This document shows, piece by piece, positions 33,846-42,478 of a DNA stretch of 49,733 bases. Made by a program: the position numbers and the translations under genes. The stretch is from Porticoccaceae bacterium (GTDB taxonomy: Bacteria; Pseudomonadota; Gammaproteobacteria; Pseudomonadales; Porticoccaceae). The notes beneath the pieces were generated by a model. That model saw nothing but the letters and a program-made list of their open reading frames with translations, had not been told where the DNA came from and ran no database searches. The stretch spans positions 1 to 49,733 of the forward strand of contig JAJFKC010000031.1 in assembly GCA_021773435.1 (NCBI GenBank). Reading direction: 5' to 3'. How positions within the stretch are numbered: position 1 is the first letter of the stretch; every line of letters begins with the position of its first letter.

Positions 33846-34274
33846 ATGGCATTACAGAACATTAACCCCATCAACGATCAATTGGCCGATATTATCGTCC
33901 GCGCTGGCGATCCATGGGTCGAATCGGAACCCGGCAAGGCATGGATCAAAGTACTCTGGACTGGCCCGGAGTCGGGGCGATGGGCCGCACTATTTCGCTG
34001 GAAAAAGGGTTATGTTGCCCCACGCCACAAGCATCTTGCTGCGGCCCACACCTATATATTAAAAGGCAAGCTTCAGGTGCGGGGCGGAACGCTGGAGGCC
34101 GGTGATTATGATTACGAGCCAAATGGCGTGCTGCACGACGCGACCACGGCCCTGGAAGACACCGAATATCTTTTTATTAGTGACGGCCATATTGTGTTTT
34201 ATAACGAAGATGGTTTGACCAGCTATCTAGGCTGGGAAGAATTGCAACGTATGAAAGATGCGGCCCAAAAATAG
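33846..34274 (+). CDS. Cupin-domain protein (2,4'-dihydroxyacetophenone dioxygenase-like)
   Basis: A 142-residue single cupin with candidate metal ligands His61, His63, His68 and His97 (RHKHLAAAHTY ... GVLHDAT). The opening and GKAWIKVLWTGPESGRWAALFRW resemble the ChrR/cupin_7 group that includes dihydroxyacetophenone and acetylacetone dioxygenases. It may cleave a C-C bond in a ketone or just bind metal. CAGGAGAACCGGT precedes the ATG. Confidence 0.75.
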   Translation: MALQNINPINDQLADIIVRAGDPWVESEPGKAWIKVLWTGPESGRWAALFRWKKGYVAPRHKHLAAAHTYILKGKLQVRGGTLEAGDYDYEPNGVLHDATTALEDTEYLFISDGHIVFYNEDGLTSYLGWEELQRMKDAAQK

Positions 34275-34292
34275 CGGGATCGAAAATACACA

Positions 34293-34820
34293 ATGAATAT
34301 TCAGGAACTGGGATCACTCGGTGAATTTGTTGGCGCCATCGCCGTTATGGTGACGCTGGTTTATCTCGCCATTCAAACCCGACTGACCAGAAAAGCCGCC
34401 GAAGTGACGCAACACGCTGCTGAAGAAACTGCGAAGTATGCGGGCGTACAAGCCGGTGCCGCTGTAGTTGAAGGTTACTCGCGGTGTCGAATACTTATGA
34501 GTAACCCCGAAACCGCCAGAATCATTGTGAAGGCGAGGGGTGCTCAGAGCTTGACTGACGAGGAACAGGTGATTTATTCGGCGGTATTTGAAGAATTAAT
34601 TTATTCGGCGAGCGCATCGTTTGAAAGTTCTGTTGAGTTGGCCTCATTTCATGCGGTATCGGCCGATGTAAAGAATATGCTTGCCGTTTTTAAGGCCAAC
34701 CCGCGAGTAATAGCTGAATGGCGTCGGGTACACGACATAACAGCGGGGGTGTCTTCGAGGTTTGTGGAAACGGTTGACAGGCTATTAAAAGAACAGGGAA
34801 CAGTTAACGAGGGCGATTAG
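34293..34820 (+). CDS. Membrane-anchored hypothetical protein (tandem copy A)
   Basis: A 175-residue protein. A conserved N-terminal anchor (about 1-30, GEFVGAIAVMVTLVYLAIQT) is followed by a basic TRLTRKAAEVTQ and a helical soluble domain. It is a tandem paralogue of the next gene, nearly identical in the first 45 residues but more divergent later. It shares the anchor pattern with the gene at 31.9 kb. Function unknown; a sensor, scaffold or small membrane-complex partner are all possible. Confidence 0.72.
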   Translation: MNIQELGSLGEFVGAIAVMVTLVYLAIQTRLTRKAAEVTQHAAEETAKYAGVQAGAAVVEGYSRCRILMSNPETARIIVKARGAQSLTDEEQVIYSAVFEELIYSASASFESSVELASFHAVSADVKNMLAVFKANPRVIAEWRRVHDITAGVSSRFVETVDRLLKEQGTVNEGD

Positions 34821-34882
34821 TCGGAAGTATCAACGCTATATAAACTTTTGCGACTGCTCAACGGCAGCATAGGAACCATATT

Positions 34883-35443
34883 ATGAATCTCCAGGACCTG
34901 GGATCACTGGGCGAATTTGTAGGCGCCATCGCCGTTATGGTCACGCTGGTTTATCTTGCCATTCAGACCCGGCTGACCCGGAAGGCCGCAGAGGTGACGC
35001 AAAGGGCTGCCGAAGTAACAGCTAAATTTTCAAGCATGCAAATGCTTCAGGGTGTGGCAGACATGTATTCGCGATGGCGCTTAGCGCGTATGAACCCTGA
35101 ATTCGCTAAACTCCTCGTGAAGTCGCGTGGCAGCGAAAGTTTGACCGAATCGGAACAGGTGATTTATTCGGCGGCATTTGAAGAATTATTTTTTACTGCG
35201 CTGGTATCATTTCAAGGCGCCGTAGAGTCAGCATCTTTTCATACGGAATCAGTGGACATAATTTACCTGATAGATACATTCAAGGATAACCCGAAAGCTA
35301 TTGCTGAATGGCAGCGTATGCGCCCCGCGCTTGTTGCTGGCTCCTCAATGACGGGCTCCTCAAAATTTGTTGAAACAGTTGACAAGATGTTAGAAGAGCA
35401 GGGCATCGCTAACCAGGAGATAGCTAATCAGGACGATGAATAA
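34883..35443 (+). CDS. Membrane-anchored hypothetical protein (tandem copy B)
   Basis: A 186-residue paralogue of the preceding gene. Shared blocks are the N-terminal anchor, SLTESEQVIYSAAFEELFF, FVETVDKMLEEQG and the IAEWQRM segment. The C-terminus ends with a short repeated NQE-IANQ pattern. Its last eight bases overlap the start of the following gene, so the two are translationally coupled. Confidence 0.72.
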   Translation: MNLQDLGSLGEFVGAIAVMVTLVYLAIQTRLTRKAAEVTQRAAEVTAKFSSMQMLQGVADMYSRWRLARMNPEFAKLLVKSRGSESLTESEQVIYSAAFEELFFTALVSFQGAVESASFHTESVDIIYLIDTFKDNPKAIAEWQRMRPALVAGSSMTGSSKFVETVDKMLEEQGIANQEIANQDDE

Positions 35444-35783
35444 AACAAAAATGCACCAGGCAATACCCGCAGACTGGACAGTTCAGCGGTCGACACCGTT
35501 TTTTACTAAAGACAATGTGCCAACGGCTTTGCTGAGCCATCACAATACAGCCGAGGGTGTGTTTGGCCAGATTTGTGTGATGGAAGGAGTCGTGATTTTT
35601 TACGGGTTTCCAGACAAGGACACCATGGAGCCAGAGGTAATTATTACTATCAACGCTGGAGAATTCGCGACGACACCGCCGCAATACTGGCACCGAGTTG
35701 AGTTAAGTGATGATGCGCAATTTAATGTTAACTTCTGGTCCGATAAGGATAAAAAAAGCGGCCCCTTGCTAAATACCCAGTAA
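35436..35783 (+). CDS. DUF1971/YeaR-like small cupin-type protein
   Basis: A 115-residue protein with AIPADWTVQRSTPFFTKDNVP, typical of DUF1971 (the YeaR/TehB-C family), ALLSHHNTAEGVFGQI and GEFATTPPQYWHRVEL. In E. coli yeaR is induced by nitrate, nitrite or NO, but its biochemical role is unknown. It overlaps the preceding gene by eight bases. Confidence 0.85.
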   Translation: MNKTKMHQAIPADWTVQRSTPFFTKDNVPTALLSHHNTAEGVFGQICVMEGVVIFYGFPDKDTMEPEVIITINAGEFATTPPQYWHRVELSDDAQFNVNFWSDKDKKSGPLLNTQ

Positions 35784-35807
35784 GTGTGGTCGGGCGGCCA
35801 AGTTGAA

Positions 35808-35846
35808 AAATTAACAATAGAGAAAGCTAAATTAACAATAGAGAAA
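35808..35846 (+). repeat. 21-bp-period direct repeat before the small membrane protein
   Basis: The 18-base sequence AAATTAACAATAGAGAAA occurs twice (35808-35825 and 35829-35846), with a period of 21. In the frame of the next gene it would read KLTIEK twice. It is either upstream DNA of the ATG at 35850 or, if a GTG at 35784 is used, an N-terminal duplication. Confidence 0.5.
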
Positions 35847-35849
35847 ATA

Positions 35850-36245
35850 ATGGAAACCAGACTATATTTTTTGATCGGTGATCTTTTTTCATGCGTGTTG
35901 GTAGCAGTGCTTGTTGCGATTATTTGTTCGCTTTGTTTTTCAGCCGTGTGGCCGATGCCATTGTTGATGCTAGGTAGTATGTTGCTGGGAATGATCCTCG
36001 CGCTTCTTATCGCCGTACTAGCGGGTTTGATCTATTTCTTTGGGGCTATGGAAATTATGGTGCCATCGATGATGACAGGAATGCTCGCCGACATGTTAGG
36101 CGCAATGGCTGGGGCTGAAGCAGCGGCAGGCGTCGATTATCCGACGCTTATAATGCAAAGCGTTCTACTGGGTTTAGGGGTGAGTCTTGCTATCAGGGTT
36201 TACAGTATGCTGTTGAGTGGTAGTAAGCGCTCTTCTGCTAATTAG
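35850..36245 (+). CDS. Small polytopic membrane protein, unknown
   Basis: A 131-residue protein with about three hydrophobic helices (8-30, 38-65, 102-122 approximately) and an unusual Met/Ala/Gly-rich loop (MTGMLADMLGAMAGAEAAAG). I use ATG 35850. An in-frame GTG at 35784 would add 22 residues containing a KLTIEK duplication. No family is recognised. It ends shortly before the methyltransferase on the same strand. Confidence 0.6.
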   Translation: METRLYFLIGDLFSCVLVAVLVAIICSLCFSAVWPMPLLMLGSMLLGMILALLIAVLAGLIYFFGAMEIMVPSMMTGMLADMLGAMAGAEAAAGVDYPTLIMQSVLLGLGVSLAIRVYSMLLSGSKRSSAN

Positions 36246-36331
36246 TCCAAGGCCCCCGCTATTGGTAACAACAATAACCGTATCAATATGCTCTCGAAAT
36301 AGATGGTTAATCGCCATAGAGGATAAAAATA

Positions 36332-36940
36332 ATGGTCGACCTGATAACCAAAAGAAAATGGGATAGAGCCGCTAAAAGTTTTGATTTTATGGCTGCGAAA
36401 GGGCCGGAGCTGCGCTGGGCTGATTTTAAAAAAGCGCTGTTTTCTCATATGGAAGGTAAGGTGCTTTTTCTGGCGGTAGGTACGGGACTGGACATCCAGC
36501 ATTTCCCACCCGGCAAAGACATTACTGGTATTGATATCAGTTCCGCTATGTTGGAAAAAGCCAAAGGTCGGGCTGATGCTTATCAGGGTAATCTGGAGTT
36601 GGTCGAGATGGATGTCCATGACCTGCCATTTGAAGATAACAGCTTCGACCAGGTTTATACTTCCTGCACCTTTTGTTCGGTGCCAGATCCGGTGAAAGGC
36701 CTGGAATCCTTGAAACGTGTGCTTAAGCCAGGTGGAGTATTAAGAATGTTTGAACACACCGGCAGCAAATTCTTCCCCTTTAATATCATGATGAACATCA
36801 TGACGCCGCTTAGCAAAAAAGTCGGACCAGAGATGAATCGGGATACCGTTGAAAATGTTCAGTTGGCGGGTTTTGAGGCGATAGAGGTAGATAACTTATT
36901 TCTTGATGTGGTGAAAACCATTTGTGCTAGAAAACCATAA
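36332..36940 (+). CDS. Class I SAM-dependent methyltransferase (UbiE/phospholipid-type)
   Basis: A 202-residue methyltransferase. SAM motif I is VLFLAVGTGLDI, then ITGIDISSAMLEKAKGR (acidic loop), MDVHDLPFEDNSFDQVY (motif II region) and LKRVLKPGGVLRMFEHTG. It resembles UbiE-like and phosphatidylethanolamine methyltransferase-type enzymes. FFPFNIMMNIMTPLSKK suggests membrane contact. The substrate cannot be assigned. It is the last gene before the second Baeyer-Villiger monooxygenase. Confidence 0.85.
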   Translation: MVDLITKRKWDRAAKSFDFMAAKGPELRWADFKKALFSHMEGKVLFLAVGTGLDIQHFPPGKDITGIDISSAMLEKAKGRADAYQGNLELVEMDVHDLPFEDNSFDQVYTSCTFCSVPDPVKGLESLKRVLKPGGVLRMFEHTGSKFFPFNIMMNIMTPLSKKVGPEMNRDTVENVQLAGFEAIEVDNLFLDVVKTICARKP

Positions 36941-37087
36941 GATTACTACTTCAGAGACAGGACATGGAGGTATAAGTGTCGTATAAGGTGCTCAGCGACT
37001 GACAATTATTGGCGTATAGTTGTCGGCACTGAATGTGTTTTTGCCTAACTATTTCCCAAAATATCGAACTGTAGAGAGAGAAGTACC

Positions 37088-38731
37088 ATGCCAGATAACC
37101 AAACTCAAAAAGCCACGGCGAAGCAAAATGGCCAGTCGAAGGACTTAGACGCGTTAATTATTGGAGCTGGTTTTGCCGGCATGTACGCCTTACATAGCCT
37201 CCGTGAGCAGGGGCTGTCAGCAAAGGTTTACGATGCGGCCGGGGGTGTCGGTGGTACCTGGTGGTGGAATCGTTACCCCGGTGCACGGGTTGATTTTCCC
37301 GGCGGGCCTTTTTACTGCTACACCTTTTCTGAAGAGCTGGTCCAGGAATATGACTGGACCGAGACTCAGCCGGATCAAGCATCGGTGCTGGCTTATCTAG
37401 AGCACGTCGCCGACAAATTTAATTTACGGCCGGACATCCAGTTGAATACCCGCGTTAGCGGCGCAGAGTACGACGAAGCTAGCAAACGTTGGAAAATCGA
37501 GACTGGTGAGGGGGCAAGCGTTAGCGCGCGATTTTTAATCTGTGCAGTCGGCGTGTTATCTGCAACCAATAAACCAGATATTCCTGGCCTCGATATCTTT
37601 GCTGGCGAGTGCTACCACACGGGCCAATGGCCACATGGGCAGGTAGACTTTGCGGGTAAGCGGGTCGGTATTATTGGTACCGGGTCCTCCGGTATTCAGG
37701 CCATCCCGGTGATTGCCAAAGAGGCTGAGCACCTGACAGTTTTCCAGCGCACGCCCCAGTACAGTATCCCTGCCGGTAATCAGGCGATTGATGCAGATGT
37801 GGTGCAAAAGGCGCGGGATAATTGGCCGACCATACGAACTTACATGATGAACTCATCCCTCGGCGCACCCTTCCCCGGCGCCCAGATTTCGTCAGAGGAG
37901 CACACGGCCGACCAACGCCAGGCCTTATATCAAAGGCTCTGGGACAAGGGCGGGCTAGGACTCCTTTTTGAGAGTTATACCGACATACTGACTAACAAGG
38001 AAACAAGCAATGAGCTAGGCGCGTTTGTGCGCTCGAAAATAGGTGAGGCGGTGCACGATCCAGCAGTCGCCGAAAAACTTATGCCCGATTATTATTTTGG
38101 CACCAAACGTCTGATTATGGATGAAGGCTATTTTGAAACCTACAACCGCGATAACGTCACCCTGGTCGATTTGCGACAAGACCCGATTGATACGATGACA
38201 CCTGATGGTATTCGCGCAGGCAATGAAGAGCACCCCATCGACATTCTTGTTCTGGCGACTGGCTATGATGCTATTACTGGTGCCATGGAACGTATTAACC
38301 CCCGAGGCCGAGGGGGCGTGACCCTCAAGGAGAAATGGGCTGACCGACCTGGCACCTACCTAGGGATGACCGTCCCTGATTTTCCGAACCTGTTCATGAT
38401 CCACGGGCCAGAGTCGCCAGCTGTGCTGTTTAATATGCCGTTGGGTGCCGAGCTGCAGTCTGACTGGATCAGGGATTGCGTGACTTACATGGATGAGCAG
38501 GGCTTCGCTGCCATCGAACCCACCTCGGATGCGGTAGCCGTATCCTGGGGCCAGGAGGTGGACGCAATAGCAAGCCACACACTGTTTCCAGAAACTGACT
38601 CCTGGTACACCGGTGCCAATATACCCGGCAAAAATCGACAGTTTGCCGTCTATTTAGGTGGCCCAGAATTTTATGAGCGCTTGGCGAAAGTTGCCGAAGA
38701 GGGTTATACGGGGTTTGATTTGAAACAATAA
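37088..38731 (+). CDS. Baeyer-Villiger flavin monooxygenase (second copy)
   Basis: A 547-residue paralogue of the enzyme at 25.9 kb, sharing by eye about three quarters of its residues over long blocks. FAD motif GAGFAG (26-31), GGTWWWNRYPGARVD, BVMO fingerprint FAGECYHTGQWP (about 171-182) and NADPH motif GTGSSG are intact. It oxidises ketones to esters with NADPH. Divergence at the N-terminal tail and the 280-330 region suggests different substrates. An intrinsic terminator follows at once, and a convergent operon with another hydrolase lies beyond. Confidence 0.92.
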   Translation: MPDNQTQKATAKQNGQSKDLDALIIGAGFAGMYALHSLREQGLSAKVYDAAGGVGGTWWWNRYPGARVDFPGGPFYCYTFSEELVQEYDWTETQPDQASVLAYLEHVADKFNLRPDIQLNTRVSGAEYDEASKRWKIETGEGASVSARFLICAVGVLSATNKPDIPGLDIFAGECYHTGQWPHGQVDFAGKRVGIIGTGSSGIQAIPVIAKEAEHLTVFQRTPQYSIPAGNQAIDADVVQKARDNWPTIRTYMMNSSLGAPFPGAQISSEEHTADQRQALYQRLWDKGGLGLLFESYTDILTNKETSNELGAFVRSKIGEAVHDPAVAEKLMPDYYFGTKRLIMDEGYFETYNRDNVTLVDLRQDPIDTMTPDGIRAGNEEHPIDILVLATGYDAITGAMERINPRGRGGVTLKEKWADRPGTYLGMTVPDFPNLFMIHGPESPAVLFNMPLGAELQSDWIRDCVTYMDEQGFAAIEPTSDAVAVSWGQEVDAIASHTLFPETDSWYTGANIPGKNRQFAVYLGGPEFYERLAKVAEEGYTGFDLKQ

Positions 38732-38762
38732 AAAAGCCGACTTAAAAACATCGGCCTTTTTT
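38732..38762. terminator. Bidirectional intrinsic terminator after the second monooxygenase
   Basis: GCCGA (38736-38740) pairs with TCGGC (38751-38755). An A-tract sits on the left and a six-base T-tract (38757-38762) on the right. It stands between convergent genes and can end transcription on both strands. Confidence 0.75.
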
Positions 38763-38784
38763 ATATTGCCGTTTAATTAATCCG

Positions 38785-39576
38785 CTAGCTGAGTTTGCCA
38801 ATTGCGCCTAACACGGCAGCGGTTTGCTCAACAATTATCATATGCCCCGCTTCCGGGACTCTGATTAGTTCGCTGCCAGCGATGGCTTTGTTAAACGCCT
38901 CTCCATAGGGCATGGCGATTAACTTATCAGATTCACCCCAGACCAGAATTGTTTTAGCTTTGACCCGGTAAAGTCTTTCGCTCAAGCCCCGCTCAGGTAC
39001 AGGAAAGAGAATCTTCCCGGCCATACCCAGTTGTCGGGCATTCTGAATCAGAAAAGCAGTTAGGAATTCGGGGTCGGAAAAATCTGCACCAGCCGTCATC
39101 ATCGCGCCACCGGCCTCTGGGTCATGGAATAACAGTTCCGGCAGTTCATAGGGCATAGTGGCAAAAATATCTGGAATAGGATGCTCGTCGAGCCACAGGC
39201 CAGCGGGACAAATCAGGCAGAGTTTATCAATATCATTCGGCGCAATCGCCGCCATTTCTGCAGCGATCATGCCGCCCATGGAGTGACCGACGACTATCGG
39301 CTTGTCGAGATTCAGCGCCATTAAGATGTCAAGAGTGTGGAGGGTAAAGTCGAGCATATTGCGGATTTCTCCGCATTCTTCCGACTCACCAAAACCCGGC
39401 AATAGCGGCGCGTAGACATGATATTTTTCGGCAAGTGCTGCCAGAAAAGGGTCTTCTTTAGTCAGACCGCCAGCACCGTGTAAAAATAACAGGTCAGGGC
39501 CTGAGCCTCCCTCGAGGAGGTGGATATCTGCTATCGGCGCTTTGAAGGTGCGTAGCTCAATGTTATTAGCTTCCAT
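38785..39576 (-). CDS. Alpha/beta hydrolase
   Basis: A 263-residue hydrolase. It shows FLHGAGG (31-37), PLLPGFGESE (58-67), nucleophile elbow GHSMGG with Ser99, VWGESDKL with the acid Asp, and PEAGHMI with the catalytic His. It is not close to the hydrolase at 27.6 kb. It begins two bases after the stop of the luciferase-like monooxygenase gene, so the two are surely co-expressed. The substrate is probably an ester or lactone. Confidence 0.9.
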   Translation of the reverse strand: MEANNIELRTFKAPIADIHLLEGGSGPDLLFLHGAGGLTKEDPFLAALAEKYHVYAPLLPGFGESEECGEIRNMLDFTLHTLDILMALNLDKPIVVGHSMGGMIAAEMAAIAPNDIDKLCLICPAGLWLDEHPIPDIFATMPYELPELLFHDPEAGGAMMTAGADFSDPEFLTAFLIQNARQLGMAGKILFPVPERGLSERLYRVKAKTILVWGESDKLIAMPYGEAFNKAIAGSELIRVPEAGHMIIVEQTAAVLGAIGKLS

Positions 39577-39578
39577 TA

Positions 39579-40829
39579 TTACGCCTCCCCTGTAGCTTTG
39601 CGTTCAGATATCGACCCCGGCGTTGCGCGCTTGTTCAGAGGTTCGATCCAGAAACGATTATCATCTTCGTATTCCGGCCACATATTGCGCAGATGTGGTA
39701 TCACCTGTTCAGCAAACAGCTTGGTGGAGTGTTTGGTTTTTTCCATGGGCATATCACCGATATGCATTAGGCAAAAGATATTGCCAACGCGCAGACCTTT
39801 AATTAGATCCTCCATTTTTTCGCGTACCGTGGCGGGGCTACCAGCGATGATATAACCCTCATCAACCAGCTGTTTCCAGGGCATATGGGCGGCTTCACCC
39901 AGGTCAGGGGCGAATTGCGACAGGGCACCGGATTTAATGGTTTTAATGGTGCGATAGCCGGGGGCATCAGCAAAACCCGGGGCAACATGGAGACAGCGGT
40001 TAAAGAAATAGCTGACATGATCTTTATAAAGCCGTTCTGCTTCGGCATCGGTTTCGGCAACACAGATGGTCTGGGCGAAACCAGCGCGGTAGGGTGATTC
40101 GTCGGGCTCGTTACGCTCGGTGAGTCTGTCCCAATAGCCCTGCATAAGTAGCTTGGCGCGAATATAGCCCGAGAAACTCAGGTAGGAATAGGAATAAGTA
40201 TTGTCCAGGCAAAAATCGTAGGTTTCTACCGAACCGCCTCCAGGCACGTGAATGGGCGGCGGATTCTGAATCGGTTTTGGCCAGGTGTTTACGTAGCGCA
40301 ATTTCGTATAGCGGCCATTCCAGGCAAAGGGCTTAGGTTCGGCCCAGGCTTTTTTGATCAGGTCATGGGCTTCCTGGTAACGCTCACGACTGAGCGCTGG
40401 GATATCGCCGTAGCAATAATTGATATCCATGGATGACCCGACTGGAAAACCCGCCACCAGACGTCCGCCGGTAATGACATCAAGCATGGCGAACTCTTCA
40501 GCAACGCGGGTCGGTGGGTTGTATAAACCCAGTGAATTGCCCAACACTACAATCGCTGAGTTGAGCGCTCGGCGGGAAATAGCCGCTGCCATTATGTTGG
40601 GCGAAGGCATTAAGCCGTAGGCATTTTGGTGATGTTCGTTGATGCCGAGACCGTCATAACCCAGATTGTCGGCATATTCGAGCATGTCTAAATAATCATT
40701 GTAGACATCGTGACCTTTGACTGGGTCATAGAGCGTCGAGTCGATATCGACCCAAACGGATTTGTTTTTCTGACGAAAATCGTCTGGCAGATGAGGCCAG
40801 GGCATCAAATTAAACCAGGTAAACTTCAT
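39579..40829 (-). CDS. LLM-class (luciferase-like) flavin monooxygenase
   Basis: A 416-residue bacterial luciferase-fold oxidoreductase with LGYDGLGINEHHQNAYG, SPNIMAAAISRR, NPPTRVAEEFAMLDVITGGRL and PPPIHVPGGGSVET, typical of F420/FMN-dependent LLM proteins. These enzymes use reduced flavin supplied by a separate reductase to hydroxylate or cleave substrates, including type II Baeyer-Villiger reactions. First gene of a two-gene operon with the hydrolase. The 272 bases upstream hold no gene I can support. Confidence 0.9.
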   Translation of the reverse strand: MKFTWFNLMPWPHLPDDFRQKNKSVWVDIDSTLYDPVKGHDVYNDYLDMLEYADNLGYDGLGINEHHQNAYGLMPSPNIMAAAISRRALNSAIVVLGNSLGLYNPPTRVAEEFAMLDVITGGRLVAGFPVGSSMDINYCYGDIPALSRERYQEAHDLIKKAWAEPKPFAWNGRYTKLRYVNTWPKPIQNPPPIHVPGGGSVETYDFCLDNTYSYSYLSFSGYIRAKLLMQGYWDRLTERNEPDESPYRAGFAQTICVAETDAEAERLYKDHVSYFFNRCLHVAPGFADAPGYRTIKTIKSGALSQFAPDLGEAAHMPWKQLVDEGYIIAGSPATVREKMEDLIKGLRVGNIFCLMHIGDMPMEKTKHSTKLFAEQVIPHLRNMWPEYEDDNRFWIEPLNKRATPGSISERKATGEA

Positions 40830-41101
40830 GGCTTTCCCCTATTTTTTGGGTGATTAGTTCGTTGGTGTGATCTGTGTGTTTTGTTCTCTACTAAAAAGTT
40901 AAGGCAAATATCAGCTGGCTTTGAGGTGTTCATCGACTATTGGGGCAAATGAGTCGGGCATATGATTCGGGCACGGTAAAATCGGTGATGATACAGGCAG
41001 AGAAAGTGTCAGACTCGTGGTAACGGCGCTATCTATGACCCCATGGTTTTTGTGGTTTGCGGACAAATTACGGACAGGTCCTTTTATGGGCAGGTGTTAG
41101 G

Positions 41102-41779
41102 TTATGGACAAGTCTCAGGCGTACAAAAAGCTGCATCAGCTTTAACCTTTTCAGCCAGCCGGTCGATAACACTAAGGAAAACATCGGGTTGCTGACCGCC
41201 GCTGAGTGCAAACATCCCGTCAAAACTGAATGACGGCACACCACTTACACCCTGTTGCCGCGCGAAGTCGATTTGCGCCTGGATTTTTTTAACATCTTTA
41301 TCGCTGGCCAGATAATCGCGAACCTCTGCTGCGTCCATGCCGACACTGGCAGCCACCTTGGCCAGGACTTCTATATCACCGACAAATTTCCCCTCGCATA
41401 GATAAGCTTTCAACAAAGCTTCGCTGAGATCATTTTGTGGGCCTTTGGCGCCACCCTTCTGCCAGGCTAAATCCAGCAGTCGATGGGCGTTGAGTGTATT
41501 TGCGCCTAGTTCGATTTTATCCAGATGGAAATCGATACCGGCAGCTTTGGCGGTATTGGTGATGTGCTCGAACATCATATCGATGCGTTCTTTGCCATAC
41601 TTCCGTTCGATGGAGGCGCGATAGTCATAGCCCTCGGGGGGTGCCTCCGGATGTAGCTGATAGGGGAACCACTGAATCTCAAAATTCATATCGGGTCGTT
41701 GAGCCATCGCTGCTTCGAGGTTCTTTTTGCCGATATAACACCAGGGACAAGCGACGTCAGAAATAATATCGATTTTCAT
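41102..41779 (-). CDS. FrnE-like DsbA-family oxidoreductase
   Basis: A 225-residue cytoplasmic DsbA-fold protein with no signal peptide. The redox motif is CPWC (11-14) in DVACPWCYIGKK; the cis-Pro loop is VSGVPSFSFDG. The FrnE-type insert with FPYQLHPEAPPEGYDY is present, plus a C-terminal CTPETC Cys pair. FrnE is a disulfide isomerase linked to oxidative-stress tolerance; members also act in polyketide or hydroxychromene isomerisation. It is divergent from the MOSC-like gene. Confidence 0.9.
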   Translation of the reverse strand: MKIDIISDVACPWCYIGKKNLEAAMAQRPDMNFEIQWFPYQLHPEAPPEGYDYRASIERKYGKERIDMMFEHITNTAKAAGIDFHLDKIELGANTLNAHRLLDLAWQKGGAKGPQNDLSEALLKAYLCEGKFVGDIEVLAKVAASVGMDAAEVRDYLASDKDVKKIQAQIDFARQQGVSGVPSFSFDGMFALSGGQQPDVFLSVIDRLAEKVKADAAFCTPETCP

Positions 41780-41900
41780 CTTTTTCTCCAGCTCGGCAAT
41801 AGATACTCAGGTAAGCATAGTACATGATGGCGCAACAGCGTTTGTTTTGTTAAAAAGGCACGTCTGATCGATGTTCCGTAGAAACAAAGGTGTAATCCCC

Positions 41901-42344
41901 ATGGCGATTTTGAAAGGCATTGCCTATCGCAATAAACGAAAGGCCGAAATGATGGAAACCAATGCCGTACAGGTAACACCTGAGCGCGGCGTAGAGGGCT
42001 GTTATCGCGGCAAACCCAGTGACCGCCAGGTGACAGTGATGAGTGTCGAAGACTGGCAGCGGGCCTGCGCTGAAATCGATGAAGACCTGCACTGGACGAC
42101 CCGCCGAGCTAACTTGCTGGTCGAAGACATTAGTTTTGGTCCCGCTTCGGTCGGGGATATCATAATAATTGGTGATTTGCGCATGCAGATTACTATCGAA
42201 ACCGATCCTTGTAGCCGCATGGAGCAGGCCCGTAAGGGGCTGATGAAAGCACTGATGCCCGACTGGCGCGGCGGTGCCTGTTGTCGGGTATTAAGCGCCG
42301 GTAAAATTAATGTGGGTGACATCGTCGAGGTCGTTCGACAGTAA
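41901..42344 (+). CDS. MOSC-domain-like protein
   Basis: A 147-residue protein. ATG 41901, ten codons into the longer frame, is preferred because AAAGGTG lies upstream and homology probably begins at MAILKGIAYRN. It has the MOSC pattern GVEGCYRGKPSDRQVTVMS, LLVEDISFG, VGDIIIIGDLRMQIT and a CCRVLSAGKINVGD end. MOSC domains carry sulfur or bind a molybdenum cofactor. Candidate Cys residues lie in DPCSRM and GACCRV. A stand-alone short version; substrate unknown. Confidence 0.8.
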   Translation: MAILKGIAYRNKRKAEMMETNAVQVTPERGVEGCYRGKPSDRQVTVMSVEDWQRACAEIDEDLHWTTRRANLLVEDISFGPASVGDIIIIGDLRMQITIETDPCSRMEQARKGLMKALMPDWRGGACCRVLSAGKINVGDIVEVVRQ

Positions 42345-42478
42345 TATCCTCCCCGTAGATGCAAAATCAATTAACTAACAATAAAACCCGTCAACTTAAA
42401 CCCCCGGTTACAGAAAGCCCCGAGTATAGAGTTCCGAAAATGGCTGATTAAAGCCCGTGACCGGTCTACACTGTCGCT

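Noticed and set aside
25861-38731. Integron cassette array (small same-strand genes)
   Set aside because: No attC-like recombination sites between genes and no integrase were seen; several genes overlap or are tandem duplicates.
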